Source: Patescibacteria group bacterium (GTDB taxonomy: Bacteria; Patescibacteriota; Minisyncoccia; Phycocordibacterales; PALSA-1337). From it: 6,039 nucleotides of DNA. The stretch is taken from the NCBI GenBank assembly GCA_028871265.1, contig JAGWNR010000043.1, forward strand, positions 1 through 6,039, given 5' to 3'. A program made the position numbers and the translations under genes. The notes under the pieces are model-generated. The model was not told the origin of the DNA, did not search any database, and saw nothing but the letters and a program-made list of their open reading frames with translations. Position 1 is the first letter of the stretch, and every line of letters starts with the position of its first letter. Shown piece after piece: positions 4,691-6,039 of the stretch.

Positions 4691-5389
4691 ATGAAAACAG
4701 CACTTATAACCGGCGTCTCTCGCGGCATCGGCCGGGCGTTGGCACAAAAATTTTTGGCTGAAGGTTGGAGGGTTATTGGCACATCCCAAACAGGCAATGT
4801 TGATTATTCTGATCCAAACCTTAAAATTTTTGATCTCGATCTTACTTTGCCAAAATCAATCCAGAAATGCACTGCTTTAGTATCTACTTGGCTGCATGAA
4901 CATGGCTACAAAGGCATAGATATTCTCATCGATAATGCCGGGGCGATGTTCGACGAAGGTGAGACGCATTTGGTTGTCGACAAGCTTCGTCAAACTCTTG
5001 AAGTAAACCTGATCGGCACGGCTGATCTGACCGAACGCTTGATTTCATTTATCAACAAAGGCGGCCATATCGTGTGTCTATCGTCGCAGGCCGGTTCGAT
5101 CCAAGACATGGATCGTATTATGGATTCACATGAGCCTTATCACTACCCTGCTTATAAAATATCTAAGGCCGCACTCAATATGTATATACGTACATTGGCT
5201 GTCAAACTAAATCATGAAAACTTCGACATCACTGTCTCCGCCATTCATCCAGGATGGGTGCGCACAGACATGGGTGGCTCCGACGCGCCGACTACGCCGG
5301 AAGAAGCGTCAAATGATATTTACCAGCTGGCAATTTCTAGACCGGAAACAGGCCAATTTTGGTACAAAGGTGAAAAGTATCCGTGGTAA
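4691..5389 (+). CDS. Short-chain dehydrogenase/reductase (SDR)
   Basis: The 232-residue protein is a classical SDR with a Rossmann fold. TGVSRGIG (7-14) is the glycine-rich cofactor loop; Arg11 there would favour NADP(H). NAG (82-84) stabilises the central sheet, and Asn106 in EVNLIGT is the structural/catalytic Asn. Ser131/Ser132 in LSSQAG, Tyr155 and Lys159 in YKISK complete the catalytic set, and HPGWVRTDMGG (186-196) is the usual P-G-x-V-x-T-x-M segment. The spacing from Ser to Tyr is longer than in FabG-type enzymes, an arrangement seen in carbonyl reductase/sniffer-like members. It is cytoplasmic, and the substrate, a small carbonyl or alcohol, is unknown. I chose ATG 4691 because the first beta strand (KTALITG) begins there and TATAAT precedes it; an upstream in-frame TTG at 4673 lies before the -10. 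It ends 13 bases from the convergent DUF192 gene. Confidence 0.9.
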   Translation: MKTALITGVSRGIGRALAQKFLAEGWRVIGTSQTGNVDYSDPNLKIFDLDLTLPKSIQKCTALVSTWLHEHGYKGIDILIDNAGAMFDEGETHLVVDKLRQTLEVNLIGTADLTERLISFINKGGHIVCLSSQAGSIQDMDRIMDSHEPYHYPAYKISKAALNMYIRTLAVKLNHENFDITVSAIHPGWVRTDMGGSDAPTTPEEASNDIYQLAISRPETGQFWYKGEKYPW

Positions 5390-5402
5390 CTGGTGGCAAG
5401 CA

Positions 5403-5951
5403 TTATCTCTGATAAATCTGCATTGTCTGACCGACTGATAGATCGTATTGTTTGGCAATACCGGCATTGACTTCTATCACATAGCGCGATAATGCATCGG
5501 GATAGAAAACATCCGGATAAGTCGATGTTGAAAGATCATTTTCGATATGAACAATTTTGAAATTTTGGTCTAGCCAGATTATGTCTAGTGGAAATTCCAT
5601 ACCTTTCATCCAAAAACCATAATTACCTGGTTGGTTAAAGATGAAAAACATGCCGGTTGAAGAGGCTAGATAGCGTAGGTCACCCAGTCCTTGTTCTTGT
5701 TCGGATGGTGTGACTGCTGCAAGTAAATTAATTGCGCTTCCGGGCAAAGACCATTCGAAACTGTTTGCCGGTGTAAGTGCGGTAGAACCAATACTGATTG
5801 AATAGTCGGTAGATTCAGTACCAGGATTGCCTCCTCTCCACGAGGTGTTTGATATAGCAATTTTGTGGCTCAGTGCAACAATATCGGCCACACACCAAAA
5901 TAAAACAATGACAGCAAGTAGCGTAATGATTCCAGCGAGAGTCTTTTTCAT
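5403..5951 (-). CDS. Membrane-anchored DUF192 protein
   Basis: The 182-residue protein has one N-terminal membrane segment (about 5-28) after MKK. The residues before Cys20 (VLFW) do not form a lipobox, so it is more likely a signal anchor or plain signal peptide than a lipoprotein. A variable linker (30-70) leads to DUF192 (about 73-178). Family landmarks are TPSEQEQGLGDLRYL (81-95), in place of the usual e-R-x-x-G-L-M, then GMFFIF (100-105), YGFWMKGMEFPLDIIWLDQN (111-130), IVHIEND (133-139), YVIEVNAG (157-164) and SVGQTM (172-177). The fold is a small beta-barrel on the outer face of the membrane; its biochemical role is unknown. The start overlaps the stop of a 19-codon minigene in an ATGA junction, suggesting translational coupling. 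The gene's own -10 is poor (CAGAAT, eight bases upstream). Confidence 0.85.
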   Translation of the reverse strand: MKKTLAGIITLLAVIVLFWCVADIVALSHKIAISNTSWRGGNPGTESTDYSISIGSTALTPANSFEWSLPGSAINLLAAVTPSEQEQGLGDLRYLASSTGMFFIFNQPGNYGFWMKGMEFPLDIIWLDQNFKIVHIENDLSTSTYPDVFYPDALSRYVIEVNAGIAKQYDLSVGQTMQIYQR

Positions 5952-6007
5952 ATGTTAAAATTCTGCCGATTGACCGGCTTCGAATGACCAAATTTGGTGA
6001 TTTTCAT
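5948..6007 (-). CDS. 19-codon minigene with an MBL-hydrolase-like start, coupled to DUF192
   Basis: On the minus strand, ATG at 6007 opens a short frame encoding MKITKFGHSKPVNRQNFNI and ending in TGA at 5950-5948. The first eight residues nearly copy the start of the MBL-fold hydrolase in this window (MKITKLGH). At the DNA level 21 of the first 27 bases agree, and most differences are at third codon positions. After that the match stops abruptly. A -10-like TAGTAT lies seven bases before the ATG. The stop overlaps the DUF192 start (ATGA at 5951-5948). It is most likely the stub of a deleted hydrolase gene whose promoter and start now drive DUF192 by translational coupling. It could instead be a chance short frame. 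Confidence 0.45.
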   Translation of the reverse strand: MKITKFGHSKPVNRQNFNI

Positions 6008-6014
6008 AATAAAT

Positions 6015-6020
6015 ATACTA
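6015..6020 (-). promoter_or_regulatory. -10 candidate of the minigene/DUF192 unit
   Basis: The minus strand carries TAGTAT seven bases before the minigene ATG at 6007, embedded in TGATATAGTAT. An alternative -10, TATAGT (6022-6017) with a TGN extension, would leave nine bases. Either places transcription start at or just upstream of the minigene start codon, about 56 bases before the DUF192 ATG. Confidence 0.5.
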
Positions 6021-6039
6021 TATCATAATTTAAAAAGGT

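Noticed and set aside
5890..5894. Cys20 of the DUF192 protein as a lipobox cysteine
   Set aside because: It is preceded by Phe-Trp, not the small residues (Ala/Gly/Ser) required at -1; a signal anchor fits better.

Overview
The window looks like a piece of a small, gene-dense bacterial chromosome, most likely from the candidate phyla radiation (Patescibacteria, Parcubacteria-like). This is inferred from gene content rather than from a marker gene. The content includes a six-helix half-size MFS protein, a signal-anchored DUF5666 protein, a short YdeI/OmdA protein ending in a CC-x3-C-x-H motif, a DUF192 protein and several tiny membrane proteins. Most gene starts also carry a -10-like hexamer 6-7 bases before the start codon, with no usable Shine-Dalgarno, which points to leaderless mRNAs. 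No rRNA, tRNA, CRISPR array or transposase is visible.

Left part (1-1236). The window opens inside the start of a minus-strand gene whose 21 visible residues resemble AbiEi-family antitoxins, with a perfect palindrome over its likely promoter. An A+T-rich gap with two inverted repeats follows. Next comes an intact UlaG-like metallo-beta-lactamase-fold hydrolase on the minus strand. Behind it, 878-1236 holds a 92-codon open minus-strand frame I cannot identify, four hairpins and a terminator-shaped element with no plus-strand gene before it. This stretch may be decayed coding sequence or an unrecognised RNA.

Middle part (1237-3898). A plus-strand run encodes a RibD/DHFR-fold reductase, then an unusual TspO/MBR membrane protein fused to an extracytoplasmic domain with an Asp-rich GDLTGDGLPD loop, then a 66-residue two-helix membrane protein. 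A minus-strand YdeI/OmdA gene follows and is divergent from the plus-strand DUF5666 gene.

Right part (3904-6039). A minus-strand half-size MFS gene and a plus-strand short-chain dehydrogenase diverge from a shared control region. That region carries three tandem palindromes with core GGTCNGACC, placed where the -35 elements of both promoters should lie. The dehydrogenase converges on a DUF192 gene on the minus strand. DUF192 is preceded by a 19-codon minigene whose first eight residues copy the start of an MBL-fold hydrolase and whose stop overlaps the DUF192 start (ATGA).

The genes do not form one obvious pathway. They read as accessory envelope and housekeeping genes in short transcription units. 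The most notable points are the TspO fusion, the palindrome cluster, the coupled minigene and the consistent leaderless promoter geometry.
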